Shown one piece after another: positions 34,246 through 42,121 of a stretch of 64,000 nucleotides of DNA; position 1 is the first letter of the stretch, and each line of letters begins with the position of its first letter. The translations under genes were made by a program, and so were the position numbers. Origin of the DNA: Kitasatospora purpeofusca (GTDB lineage Bacteria; Actinomycetota; Actinomycetes; Streptomycetales; Streptomycetaceae); contig NZ_JODS01000003.1 of NCBI RefSeq assembly GCF_000718025.1, positions 500,698 through 564,697 on the forward strand. The letters run 5' to 3'. Under the pieces are notes generated by a model, which was not told where the DNA came from, did no database searches, and was given only the letters and a program-made list of their open reading frames with translations.

Positions 34246-35232
34246 TCAGGCCGGCAGGCGGCGGCGCCGGCGGGTCGCGTACCAGACCGCGCCGGCCGTC
34301 AGGACCGCCGCGCCGACCGCCACCGCCGTCAGCACCGAGCGGCTCGGCGCCGAGAACTCCGGGAGCCGCCGCCGGAGTTCCACCGGCCGGTCGAAGACCA
34401 GCACCGGCCACTCCCGCGCCAGCGCCTCCTTGCGCAGCGCCCGGTCGGGGTTGACCGCCGACGGGTGGCCGACGGCCTCCAGCAGGGGCAGATCCGTCGA
34501 CGAGTCGCTGTAGGCGTAGCACTCCGCCAGGTCGTAGCCCTCGACCTCGGCCAACTCCCGGATGGCGGCGGCCTTGTTCTCGGCGTAGGCGTAGTACTCG
34601 ATCTCGCCGGTGTAGCAGCCGTCCTCGATCTGCAGCCGGGTGGCGATCACGTGGTCCGCGCCGAGCAGCGCGCCGATCGGCTCGACCACCTCGGATCCGG
34701 AGCTGCTGACGATGACCACGTCCCGCCCGGCCGCGTGGTGCTGCTCGATGAGCGAGGCGGCCTCGTCGTAGATGATCGGATCGATCAGGTTGTGCAGCGT
34801 CTCGGCGACGATCTCGCGGACCTGCTGGACGTTCCAGCCCCGGGTCAGCGCGGAGAGGTACTGCCGCATCTTCTCCATCTGGTCGTGGTCGGCGCCGCCC
34901 ACCAGAAAGACGAACTGGGCGTACGCACTTCGCAGGACGGCCCGACGGTTGATCAGGCCGCCCTGGTAGAACGGACGGCTGAACGCCAGGGCGCTCGACT
35001 TGGCGATGATCGTCTTGTCCAGGTCGAAGAAGGCGGCGGTCCGCGGACCGGCCGGGCGCGGGCGCGCGGCCGCCGGACGGGGCGCGGACGGGCCGGAGCC
35101 GGTCCCTCCGGGCCGCGCGCCGGTCACGGCCGTCCCGTCGGCCCCGGGGGCCCCGTCGGTTCCGGCGGAGGCTGCGGCGGTGGAGTCCGGGGACTCGTCG
35201 GCGTACTCGTCGGCGTTCTCGGTGGTGTCCAC
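34246..35232 (-). CDS. HAD-IB family phosphatase with C-terminal membrane anchor
   Basis: This protein of about 328 residues has a long disordered N-terminus, then a SerB-like HAD core: FFDLDKTIIAKSS (motif I, two Asp), VIVSSSGSEVV (motif II), a Lys in YAENKAAAI (motif III) and YSDSSTDLPLLEAVG (motif IV). One transmembrane helix (SVLTAVAVGAAVLTAGAVWY) is followed by RRRR at the C-terminus. Relatives in this position are tied by annotation to morphological differentiation. The start is uncertain: GTG 35232 (VDTTENADEY) is used, and TTG 35259 is possible. It is divergent from ssd. Confidence 0.85.
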   Translation of the reverse strand: MDTTENADEYADESPDSTAAASAGTDGAPGADGTAVTGARPGGTGSGPSAPRPAAARPRPAGPRTAAFFDLDKTIIAKSSALAFSRPFYQGGLINRRAVLRSAYAQFVFLVGGADHDQMEKMRQYLSALTRGWNVQQVREIVAETLHNLIDPIIYDEAASLIEQHHAAGRDVVIVSSSGSEVVEPIGALLGADHVIATRLQIEDGCYTGEIEYYAYAENKAAAIRELAEVEGYDLAECYAYSDSSTDLPLLEAVGHPSAVNPDRALRKEALAREWPVLVFDRPVELRRRLPEFSAPSRSVLTAVAVGAAVLTAGAVWYATRRRRRLPA

Positions 35233-35917
35233 GGGAACCGAGGATAGAGGGCTCCGCAAAACTGCCCGCCATTCGGCGTACTCGCGGGCGTGCGGGTTTG
35301 TGTTTCTGGCCGCTCGGGTACACCATGGAAGTCACGGATCGTTCGCGACCGTGCTAACCCGGTCCGGCTCCTCCCCCCCGAGTCGGGCCGTGGATAGACG
35401 ACCCCCGCTCTCCCCCCCGGCGGGGGTCGTCGCACGTCCGGAGCCATTTTCGGGGCTCGGGCGGCCGGCCCGGCGGATCCGCCGGTTGATCCGGGCGATC
35501 TCTACAGGGGGTGTCGGCCCGCCCGACTGTCTCGACGTTTTCGTCACTCTCCGTAGAGCTTTGGTCATGTCACGCTCCGGAGCCGCCACCCCTGGAATGA
35601 GGCTCGGACCTGCTCCGGGGAGTACCCGGTGCGTGCGTCGCTATCCCGCCCCGCCAGCTATGGCGGTTCATCTCGGTGAGCCCGATTAGTCAATTCTTTG
35701 TCCAATAGCCCCCCGTCCGGGTGAACGTTTTCCTCCACAGCCCCCGAGTTGTCCACAGGGAATCGGAACCCGGAGGACGGAATCGGGATCACCGTCCAAC
35801 GTGAGGCCCGGCAGCGGTTGCCGGGCCCGATCCCTCGGGCCCCCGGCCGGCTGCCGGACCTTTCGTAGGTGTGCCCGGCCGCTGTGCGCGGCCGGGCACC
35901 GGGACAGGGGAGCCGCC
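35233..35917. promoter_or_regulatory. divergent region between HAD phosphatase and ssd/tad operon
   Basis: No gene is supported in these 685 bases. Visible elements are a 12-bp hairpin at 35397-35431 (GACGACCCCCGC / GCGGGGGTCGTC), a DnaA-box-like TTGTCCACA at 35749-35757, and two hairpins close to ssd: GGCCCGGCA-GCGGT-TGCCGGGCC at 35805-35827 and GTGCCCGGCCGC-TGTGC-GCGGCCGGGCAC at 35871-35899. The last ends a few bases before the ssd ribosome site, so it could affect translation or transcription entry into the operon. Confidence 0.55.
35397..35431. terminator. 12-bp hairpin
   Basis: Arms GACGACCCCCGC and GCGGGGGTCGTC with an 11-base C-rich loop lie in the long gap, far from either start codon. 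It could insulate the divergent transcripts or end an unseen small RNA. Confidence 0.4.
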
Positions 35918-37039
35918 ATGTCGAAGCCCATCACCGACCACGCCGCCACCGGCGGGCCCGAGCCCGCCCGGCCGCTCGTTCTCACCGGGAACGACGCCCT
36001 GGCCGAGCACCTGCTGCGGATCTGCGCGGCGGCCGGCACCGATCCGAGGCTGATCCGGGGCGCGCCGCCGCGCGAGCTCTGGGAGGAGGCCTCGCTGGTC
36101 CTGGTCGGCGACGACCGGGCCGGGCACTGCGCCGCGATGCCCCGCCGACCGGGGGTGCTGCTGCTCGGGCTGGACCTCGACGACGCGGGCGTCTGGGTCA
36201 GGGCCGTCCAACTCGGCGCGGAGCACGTGCTGTTCCTGCCGGACGCGGAGACCTGGCTGCTCGACCGGATCGCCGACGCCGTCGAGGGCGTCGGCCCGCC
36301 CGCCCGCACCGTCGCCGTCCTCGGCGGCCGGGGCGGCGCGGGTGCCTCCACCCTGGCCTGCGCGCTCGCGGTCACCGCCGCGCGCCGCGGCCTGCGCACC
36401 GTCCTCGTCGACGGCGACCCGCTCGGCGGCGGGCTCGACATCCTGCTCGGCGGCGAGACGGCGGCGGGGCTGCGCTGGCCGGACCTCGCCGGCTCCCGGG
36501 GCCGGGTCAGCGGCGCCGAGCTGGCCCGGGCGCTGCCCGCGCTCAAGCGGCTCGGCACGCTGGCCTGCCTGTCCTGGGACCGCGGCGACACCCCGGCAGT
36601 GCCGCCCGAGGCCATGCGCAGCGTCCTCGCCGCCGCGCGCCGGGGCGGCGGCCTGGTGGTGGTCGACGTGCCCCGGCGGTTGGACCCGGCGGCCGGGCAG
36701 GCGCTGGAGCAGTCCGACACGGCGCTGCTGGTGGTGCCGGCGGAGCTGAGGGCGGTGGCGGCCGCCGACCGGGTGGCCGCGTCCGTGCGGATGCGGCTCG
36801 ACGACGTGCGGGCGGTGGTGCGTCCGCCGGGGCCGTTCGGGCTCCCCGCGCACCGGATCGCCCGGGGGCTGCGGATGCAGCTCGCCGGGGTGCTGGATCC
36901 GGAGCCGGGCCTGGCCGTCGACCTCGAGCAGGGGGTGCCGCCCGGCATCCGCGAGGGCGGGCCGCTCGCCAGGTTCTGCGGGGCCTTCCTCGACGAGGTG
37001 CTGCCGACGGTGCCGGCGGTCGAAGGGGGCGTGTACTGA
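35918..37039 (+). CDS. ssd: septum-site-determining protein Ssd (CpaE/TadZ-like)
   Basis: The 373-residue MinD-superfamily protein has an N-terminal receiver-like region (~18-115, LVLTGNDALAEHLLRICAAA) and an ATPase half with VLGGRGGAGASTLACALAV, a P-loop in which the usual GKT reads GAST. The DGDPLGGGLDILLGG switch follows. TadZ/CpaE proteins place the Tad pilus machine; the actinobacterial version is called Ssd and affects septation. ATG 35918 has AGGGGAG six bases upstream. It leads the tad operon: its stop overlaps the tadA start (ATGA). Confidence 0.88.
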   Translation: MSKPITDHAATGGPEPARPLVLTGNDALAEHLLRICAAAGTDPRLIRGAPPRELWEEASLVLVGDDRAGHCAAMPRRPGVLLLGLDLDDAGVWVRAVQLGAEHVLFLPDAETWLLDRIADAVEGVGPPARTVAVLGGRGGAGASTLACALAVTAARRGLRTVLVDGDPLGGGLDILLGGETAAGLRWPDLAGSRGRVSGAELARALPALKRLGTLACLSWDRGDTPAVPPEAMRSVLAAARRGGGLVVVDVPRRLDPAAGQALEQSDTALLVVPAELRAVAAADRVAASVRMRLDDVRAVVRPPGPFGLPAHRIARGLRMQLAGVLDPEPGLAVDLEQGVPPGIREGGPLARFCGAFLDEVLPTVPAVEGGVY

Positions 37040-38445
37040 TGGTGCGACTGCGGAGGGCCGGCGGGGCCGGGGAACCCGGCGGCGGACGGCCGGGCACCGG
37101 CGGGGCCGGTGGAGCGGCCCCGTCGGGCGGGTACCGGTCGGGGCACGGGGGTGACGGACCGGGTGAGCGGCGGGTACTGCGGGGCCTGCCCGGCCCCGGG
37201 AGCGGCCCGGCGGCGCGGCCGGGGCCGGAACCGAACCCCTACGGGCGGACGGCGCGGGAGGAGCGCGCCGCCGCGCTGGTGGACGCCGTCCGCCTGCGGC
37301 TGGCCGAGTCCGGGGCCGTGCCGACCGCCGGTTCGGTGGCGACCGCCCTGCGGGCCGCCCGGCCGCCGCTCGGCGGTGACGACGTCCTCGACACCGTGCG
37401 CTCGCTGTGCGCCGAACTGGTGGGCGCGGGCCCGCTGGAGCGGCTGCTGGCGGCGCCCGATGTCACGGACGTCCTGGTCAACGGGCCGGACGAGATCTGG
37501 TTCGACCGGGGCGGCGGACTGCGCCGGGCCACCGGCGTCCGGTTTGCCGACGCCGAGGCGGTGCGGCGGCTGGCCCACCGCCTCGCCACGGCGGCCGGTC
37601 GGCGGCTCGACGACGCGCGGCCCTGGGTGGACGCCCGGCTGCCGGACGGCACGCGACTGCACGCCGTCCTGCCGCCGATCGCCGCCGGATGCACCCACAT
37701 CTCGCTGCGGGTGTGCCGCTCCCGGCCCTTCACCGTCGACGAGTTGGTGGCGGGCGGGGCACTCCCGCCGCGCGGCGGCGAACTGCTGGCCGCCGTCGTG
37801 CGGGCCCGGCTCTCGCTGCTGGTCAGCGGGGGCACCGGCACCGGGAAGACCACGCTCCTCGCGGCGCTGCTCGGCCTGGTCGGTCCGGAGGAGCGGATCG
37901 TCGTCGCCGAGGACTCCGCCGAGCTCCTGCCCGACCACCCGCACGTGGTGCGGCTCCAGGCCAGGCCGCCCAACCAGGAGGGGCTGGGCGAGCTGACCCT
38001 GCGGGACCTCGTCCGCCAGGCGCTGCGGATGCGGCCCGACCGGCTGGTGATCGGCGAGGTGCGCGGCGCCGAGGTGGCCGACCTGCTGGCCGCCCTCAAC
38101 ACCGGCCACGAGGGCGGCACCGGGACGGTCCACGCCAACACGGCGGCGGACGTACCGGTCCGGCTGGAGGCGCTCGGCTCGCTGGCCGGGATGGACCGGC
38201 CGGCCCTGCACAGCCAGCTCCGGGCGGCCCTCGACCTGGTGGTGCACCTGGTGCGGGAACCGGGCACCGGGAGGCGCCGGGTCGCCGAGATCCACACCCT
38301 GGGCGGTGACCGGCACGGGTTGGCCGTCACCACGCCCGCCGTGACGTTCACGGCGGACGGCGGCACGGTGGCGGGGCCCGGCTGGTCCCGGCTCGGGCGG
38401 CTGCTCGCCGCCCGCGGGGTCGTGCTCGTGGACGGGCCGCCGTGA
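37039..38445 (+). CDS. tadA: TadA/VirB11-type secretion ATPase
   Basis: The 468-residue protein has a Gly-rich N-terminus and the secretion ATPase core: Walker A VSGGTGTGKTTLLAALLG, an Asp box (IVVAEDSAELLP), Walker B (RPDRLVIGEVRGAEV) and a His box (NTGHEGGTGTVHANT). It powers assembly of a Flp/Tad-type pilus on the inner membrane. The start overlaps the ssd stop, and the stop overlaps a downstream GTG (38442), so translation is coupled through the operon. Confidence 0.93.
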   Translation: MVRLRRAGGAGEPGGGRPGTGGAGGAAPSGGYRSGHGGDGPGERRVLRGLPGPGSGPAARPGPEPNPYGRTAREERAAALVDAVRLRLAESGAVPTAGSVATALRAARPPLGGDDVLDTVRSLCAELVGAGPLERLLAAPDVTDVLVNGPDEIWFDRGGGLRRATGVRFADAEAVRRLAHRLATAAGRRLDDARPWVDARLPDGTRLHAVLPPIAAGCTHISLRVCRSRPFTVDELVAGGALPPRGGELLAAVVRARLSLLVSGGTGTGKTTLLAALLGLVGPEERIVVAEDSAELLPDHPHVVRLQARPPNQEGLGELTLRDLVRQALRMRPDRLVIGEVRGAEVADLLAALNTGHEGGTGTVHANTAADVPVRLEALGSLAGMDRPALHSQLRAALDLVVHLVREPGTGRRRVAEIHTLGGDRHGLAVTTPAVTFTADGGTVAGPGWSRLGRLLAARGVVLVDGPP

Positions 38446-38543
38446 CGGCGGGGCCGGTGGAGGGGGTGTTCCTGCTGATGCTGTGCGGCTGCGCGGTGGG
38501 TGCGCTGCTGCTTCTCGGGCCGGGGAGCGGGTGGAGGGGCCGA
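38442..38543 (+). pseudogene. out-of-frame N-terminal piece of tadB
   Basis: From GTG 38442, which overlaps the tadA stop as GTGA, the frame reads MTAGPVEGVFLLMLCGCAVG and ALLLLGPGSG, a plausible first membrane helix with normal GC-rich third positions. Around the G4 run at 38536-38539 the coding signal moves to the next frame, where it continues into the tadB body. Deleting one G would give one uninterrupted frame. It is either a real frameshift, a sequencing error, or a short leader ORF. Confidence 0.5.
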
Positions 38544-38670
38544 CGGCGGTCGGGCGGTGGTCGCGGCCGGTGTCGCGCTCGGTGTCGTGGACGGCCTGTC
38601 GGCCGGCGCGGTGCTCGTTGCGGTGGTCGGTGCGGTGGTGGATGTGGTGTTCGGGACGAGGAGGGCGGCA

Positions 38671-39807
38671 ATGGCTTTGGAGCTGTACGGGATTGTGTTG
38701 GGGTGCTGGCTGGTGATGGCCGTCGTCGCGGTGGCGGGGTGGTGGCGGCTGCAGGGGCAGTTGGCGGGTGCTCGTCGGGCCGGTGCGGTGCTGACCGGGG
38801 CCGCGGGCGACTCCGGCGGGAGCAGAGGCAGGAGTGGGGGCGACGGCGAAGGGCGTACGGGGGCGCGAGCGGTGGGAGCGGTCGTGCGGTGGTCGGGCGG
38901 TCCCTGGCGGGCTGTTCGGCGGGCGCCGGAACTGCTGCTCGTGCCCGGCGGGTTGGCGGTGGGGTGGGCGACGGCGTCGCCCGTCCCGGTGCTGGCGGCG
39001 CTCCCCGCCGTCCTGCCGGCCCGCAGGTGGCGGTCGCGCCGCGCTGCGGCGGCCGAGGCGCGGTACCGCTCGGCCGCTGTGGTGGAGCTGTGCGCCGGAC
39101 TGGCGGGCGAGTTGCGCGGCGGGGCGACACCCGAGCAGGCGCTCCACCTGGTGACCACGAGGATCGCGGCCGACCGGTCGGCGCTGGAGCGGATCGGTGC
39201 CGAGCCGGTGGCCCGCCTCGCGGCCGGCCGGTACGGCGCGGACGTCCCCGCGGCGTTCCGGCTGCTCGCCGAACGGCCGGGCGGGAGCGGGGCGGCGGCG
39301 GTGGCCGCCTGCTGGGAGGTCGCCTCCACCGGTGGTTCGGGTCTGGCGGCCGGGCTCGACGGGGTGGCCGAGGCGCTGCGCGTCGAACGGGCGCTGGCGG
39401 AGGAGATCGCCGCCGAACTCGCGGCGCCGCGCACCACGATCGCGGTCCTGGCGGCCCTGCCGCTGGCGGGGCTGCTGCTCGGCGCGGCGCTCGGTGCCCG
39501 GCCGCTGGAGGTGCTGCTCCACACACCCGCCGGGCTGGCCTCCCTGGCGGTGGGCGCGGTCCTGGAGGGGCTGGGCCTGGTCTGGACGGCCCGCATCGTC
39601 GGGGCGGCCGCCGACGGTGCGCTGGTGGCCGCCCCGGGCTGTGAGTCGGGTCATGAGTCGGGCCAGGCGTCGGGCCGGGGGCCGGGCGGGAGCGGCGGGG
39701 AGGGGCCCGAGGAGTGGCGCTGCGGGATCACCCGCACCCGGGTCCGCGCCCGGTCCGGGCCGGCGCGGCCGAGCGGGGCGTTCCAGCGGGAGGTGCTGCC
39801 GTGGTGA
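38671..39807 (+). CDS. tadB: TadB-like pilus assembly membrane protein (type II secretion F family)
   Basis: From ATG 38671 (MALELYGIVLGCWLVMAVVA) this 378-residue protein has N-terminal helices, a T2SSF cytosolic domain (AELCAGLAGELR-like VVELCAGLAGELRGGATPEQ, ACWEVASTGGSGLAAGLDGV) and two late helices (TTIAVLAALPLAGLLLGAAL). It forms the membrane platform of the Tad machine with TadC. GAGGAGG lies six bases upstream of 38671, but coding character in this frame extends back to about 38540, so the original gene probably began at 38442 and was split by a frame change. It ends with an Arg-rich tail. Confidence 0.75.
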   Translation: MALELYGIVLGCWLVMAVVAVAGWWRLQGQLAGARRAGAVLTGAAGDSGGSRGRSGGDGEGRTGARAVGAVVRWSGGPWRAVRRAPELLLVPGGLAVGWATASPVPVLAALPAVLPARRWRSRRAAAAEARYRSAAVVELCAGLAGELRGGATPEQALHLVTTRIAADRSALERIGAEPVARLAAGRYGADVPAAFRLLAERPGGSGAAAVAACWEVASTGGSGLAAGLDGVAEALRVERALAEEIAAELAAPRTTIAVLAALPLAGLLLGAALGARPLEVLLHTPAGLASLAVGAVLEGLGLVWTARIVGAAADGALVAAPGCESGHESGQASGRGPGGSGGEGPEEWRCGITRTRVRARSGPARPSGAFQREVLPW

Positions 39808-39929
39808 CCCGGGTGCTGGGTCGGGCGTGCGTGGTGGCGCCGGGGCGCGTGCCGGCCCGCGAGGGCGGCCGCAGCGGTGGGCGCAGTGGTGGTCACACAG
39901 GAGGGAGTCGGGCGGGAGGAGGGACACGG

Positions 39930-40754
39930 ATGGAGTGGGTGACCGAGCGCGCGGCACCGTTGGTGTGCGTCGTGGCGGTGCTGGCGGGAGCGACGGCCGG
40001 TGGCCGGGCCCGGCGCCGGTGGCGTGCGGGTCGGAGGGCGGCCGCCCTGCTGGACGAGGAGGAGCGGCCGCGCCGGGGGCGGGCCGCCGGGAGGACGCCG
40101 CGGCGCCGGCCGACGACCGGCGAGAGTGCGGCCCTGTCGGGGCGGGTCCGACGTGCGGCGACGGCGCTGGGCGCCGGGCTCGGAGCGGCGGCCTTCCTCG
40201 GCGGCACGGCGGGTCTGGTGACGGGCGCACTGCTGGCGGCCGGGTTGCACCGGTGGCTGCCCCGGGCGAGGTCACCGGCGGAGCGGCGGGCCGAGCTGGA
40301 CGAGGCACGACTGCTGCGGCAGTTGCCGCTCACCGCCGAACTTCTGGCGGCCTGCCTCGGTTCGGCCGCCTCGCCGGCGGCGGCCGTCGCGGCGGTGGGC
40401 GGGAGCGTCGGCGCCCCGATGGGGCCCCGGCTGCTGTCCACGGCGGCCGAACTCGCCCTGGGCGCGCCCCCGGAGCTCTGCTGGCACCGGCTCGGGGAGG
40501 AGCACCCGCCGCTGGCGCCGCTGGCCCGCTGCCTGGTCCGGACGAGCCTGAGCGGAGCCCCGGCGGCAACGGCGCTGGCCGGGCTGGCCGGCGGCCAACG
40601 GGCCGAGGCCGTCCGGGCGGCGCACGCCCGGGTGAGGCGGGCGGGAGTGCTTGCGACGGCCCCGCTCGGGCTGTGCTTCCTCCCGGCGTTCGTCCTGATC
40701 GGTGTCGTCCCGGTGGTGGTTGGGCTCACCACGCGTTTTTCGCAGTCGATGTGA
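39930..40754 (+). CDS. tadC: TadC-like pilus assembly membrane protein
   Basis: The 274-residue T2SSF-family protein starts MEWVTERAAPLVCVVAVLAG with a strong GGAGGAGG seven bases upstream. It has a basic cytoplasmic stretch and the core LLRQLPLTAELLAACLGSAA, then APMGPRLLSTAAELALGAPP, and ends with helices (GLCFLPAFVLIGVVPVVVGL). It partners with TadB. GTG 39804, overlapping the tadB stop, is an alternative start in the same frame. Confidence 0.82.
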   Translation: MEWVTERAAPLVCVVAVLAGATAGGRARRRWRAGRRAAALLDEEERPRRGRAAGRTPRRRPTTGESAALSGRVRRAATALGAGLGAAAFLGGTAGLVTGALLAAGLHRWLPRARSPAERRAELDEARLLRQLPLTAELLAACLGSAASPAAAVAAVGGSVGAPMGPRLLSTAAELALGAPPELCWHRLGEEHPPLAPLARCLVRTSLSGAPAATALAGLAGGQRAEAVRAAHARVRRAGVLATAPLGLCFLPAFVLIGVVPVVVGLTTRFSQSM

Positions 40755-40855
40755 CGCACCGTCCACGTGCGTGGGGCGGTCTGCCGATCGGTCGGCGCGG
40801 CCGCCGGTGCGGCGGTCTCTTGTCGGATTCGAAGCTTCGAAGCAAGGAGGAACTC

Positions 40856-41191
40856 ATGAACCTGGCGATCGGTCCCGTGGCCGTGGCGGGCGCGGTGAAG
40901 GGGATGACGGGCGTGGGCGCGAGGCCGGGCGTGGGGCGCCCGCCCGGGAGGCCGGCGGTCCGGGACCGGCACTCGGCCCGCTTCCTGGTCCTGCTCCTGC
41001 TGCGGCGTGCGGTTCGGCGTCGGGGCCGGACCGGTCTCGGCGGTCCGGACGCGGGAATGACCACGTCGGAGTACGCGGTCGGCACGCTCGGGGCGTGTGC
41101 GGTGGCGGCCGCGCTCTACAAGGTGGCGACCAGTGCGGCGGTCATGGAGGCGCTGCAGGCCGCCCTGGACCGGGCGCTCCATGCGACCTGA
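40856..41191 (+). CDS. DUF4244 protein, probable Flp-type pilin
   Basis: The 111-residue protein has a perfect AAGGAGG upstream and begins MNLAIGPVAVAGAVKGMTGV. Its C-terminal half is the pilin-like DAGMTTSEYAVGTLGACAVA followed by AALYKVATSAAVMEAL. The G-M-T-T-x-E-Y segment matches the cleavage and start region of Flp-type pilins, in which a Glu is kept five residues after processing. It is the likely major subunit of the Tad pilus. No prepilin peptidase gene is visible here. The N-terminal 67 residues are basic and longer than usual Flp leaders. Confidence 0.85.
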   Translation: MNLAIGPVAVAGAVKGMTGVGARPGVGRPPGRPAVRDRHSARFLVLLLLRRAVRRRGRTGLGGPDAGMTTSEYAVGTLGACAVAAALYKVATSAAVMEALQAALDRALHAT

Positions 41192-41657
41192 CCAGTCGTC
41201 GGGGCCGACCCCGGAGCCGTCCCCGGAGCCGAGGCTGCCGAGGCCGCCTAGGCCAGCGAGGCCGCCGAAGGGGCGACGGCGCGGCGACGCCGGGTTCGTC
41301 ACCGCCGAGACCGCCGTCGTGCTGCCGGTGCTGGTGCTGCTGGTCGCGCTGCTGGTCTGGGCCGTCCTCGCGGCAGCCGCCCAACTCCGCTGTGTCGACG
41401 CGGCGCGAGTGGGAGCCAGGGCGGCCGCGCGCGGGGAGGCCGATGCCGCCGGGGTGGCCCGGGCGGCCGCGCCACCCGGGGCGGCGGTCCTGGTCGACCT
41501 GGCACCCGACACCGTCCGGGTCACCGTGGACGCGCCGTACGGGGCACCTGGGCGCTTCGCGGAGGTGCTCGCGGTGCGGGTGAGCGCCGCGGCGGTCGCG
41601 GCCAGGGAGGACACCCTGCGAGGGGCGGAGGGAGGTGGTGGTCCGTGGCCGGGGTGA
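41181..41657 (+). CDS. TadE-like pseudopilin
   Basis: The 158-residue protein has a Pro/Arg-rich N-terminus and the TadE signature GDAGFVTAETAVVLPVLVLL as part of one transmembrane helix, then ARVGARAAARGE. It is probably a minor pilin. Its ATG 41181 overlaps the DUF4244 stop by ten bases, with no independent ribosome site, so translation is coupled. The next gene overlaps its end by 13 bases. Confidence 0.85.
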   Translation: MRPDQSSGPTPEPSPEPRLPRPPRPARPPKGRRRGDAGFVTAETAVVLPVLVLLVALLVWAVLAAAAQLRCVDAARVGARAAARGEADAAGVARAAAPPGAAVLVDLAPDTVRVTVDAPYGAPGRFAEVLAVRVSAAAVAAREDTLRGAEGGGGPWPG

Positions 41658-42097
41658 GGTCTCGTCGGCGGCGGTCGGACACCGGCTCGGCGACGGTCTG
41701 GGTGCTGGCGGGCGTGCTGATCGGCTGTGTGGCGTTCACCGCCGCGCTCTCCCTGGGCGCGGTGGTCGGGGCCCGCCACCGCGCGGAGTCCGCCGCGGAC
41801 CTGGCCGCGCTGGCGGCGGCCGACCGGCTGTTGGTGGACGCGGACGGAGGCTGCGCCCGGGCGAGAGCCGTGGCGGCGGCGCAGGCGGCCGCCGTGGTCT
41901 CCTGCGCGGCCGACCTCCCGGCGGACGCCGTGGAGGTGGTGGCGGAGGTGCCGGTCACGGGGCTGCCGGTGCGACTTCCGGTCGGTCCCGCCCGGGCCCG
42001 GTCCCGCGCCGGACCGCTTCGGGCTGCGGTCCTGCCGACGGACGAGGATGCGCGGGTCGCCCTGGGCGAGGCCGGTCCGACCGGAGGCAGCCCGTGA
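41645..42097 (+). CDS. Rv3654c-family TadE-like protein
   Basis: The 150-residue protein carries DTGSATVWVLAGVLIGCVAF, a TadE/TadG-like helix, then GARHRAESAADLAALAAADR, the typical TadG-type segment. The cysteines (GGCARAR, VVSCAAD) may form a disulfide. GTG 41645 overlaps the previous gene. It is the last gene of the ssd-tad operon and converges on the helicase gene only 24 bases away. Confidence 0.85.
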   Translation: MAGVRSRRRRSDTGSATVWVLAGVLIGCVAFTAALSLGAVVGARHRAESAADLAALAAADRLLVDADGGCARARAVAAAQAAAVVSCAADLPADAVEVVAEVPVTGLPVRLPVGPARARSRAGPLRAAVLPTDEDARVALGEAGPTGGSP

Positions 42098-42121
42098 GCC
42101 CCCGGCCGGTCGGGCCGCCGG

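Noticed and set aside
34169..34513. Short plus-strand ORF with AGGGGAA seven bases before ATG 34169
   Set aside because: After about 15 codons it runs antisense into the HAD gene with Arg/Ser-rich noise, and its codon use does not match real genes here.
38671..39807. Simple intact tadB starting at 38671 with nothing upstream
   Set aside because: Coding signal and hydrophobic helices extend upstream in two frames, so a frame break is more likely than a plain intergenic gap.
35686..40308. Very long minus-strand frame of about 1540 codons opposite the ssd/tad operon
   Set aside because: It is a GC-bias shadow. The plus strand carries overlapping, motif-rich Tad genes with ribosome sites, and the antisense product is low-complexity Pro/Arg/Ala.
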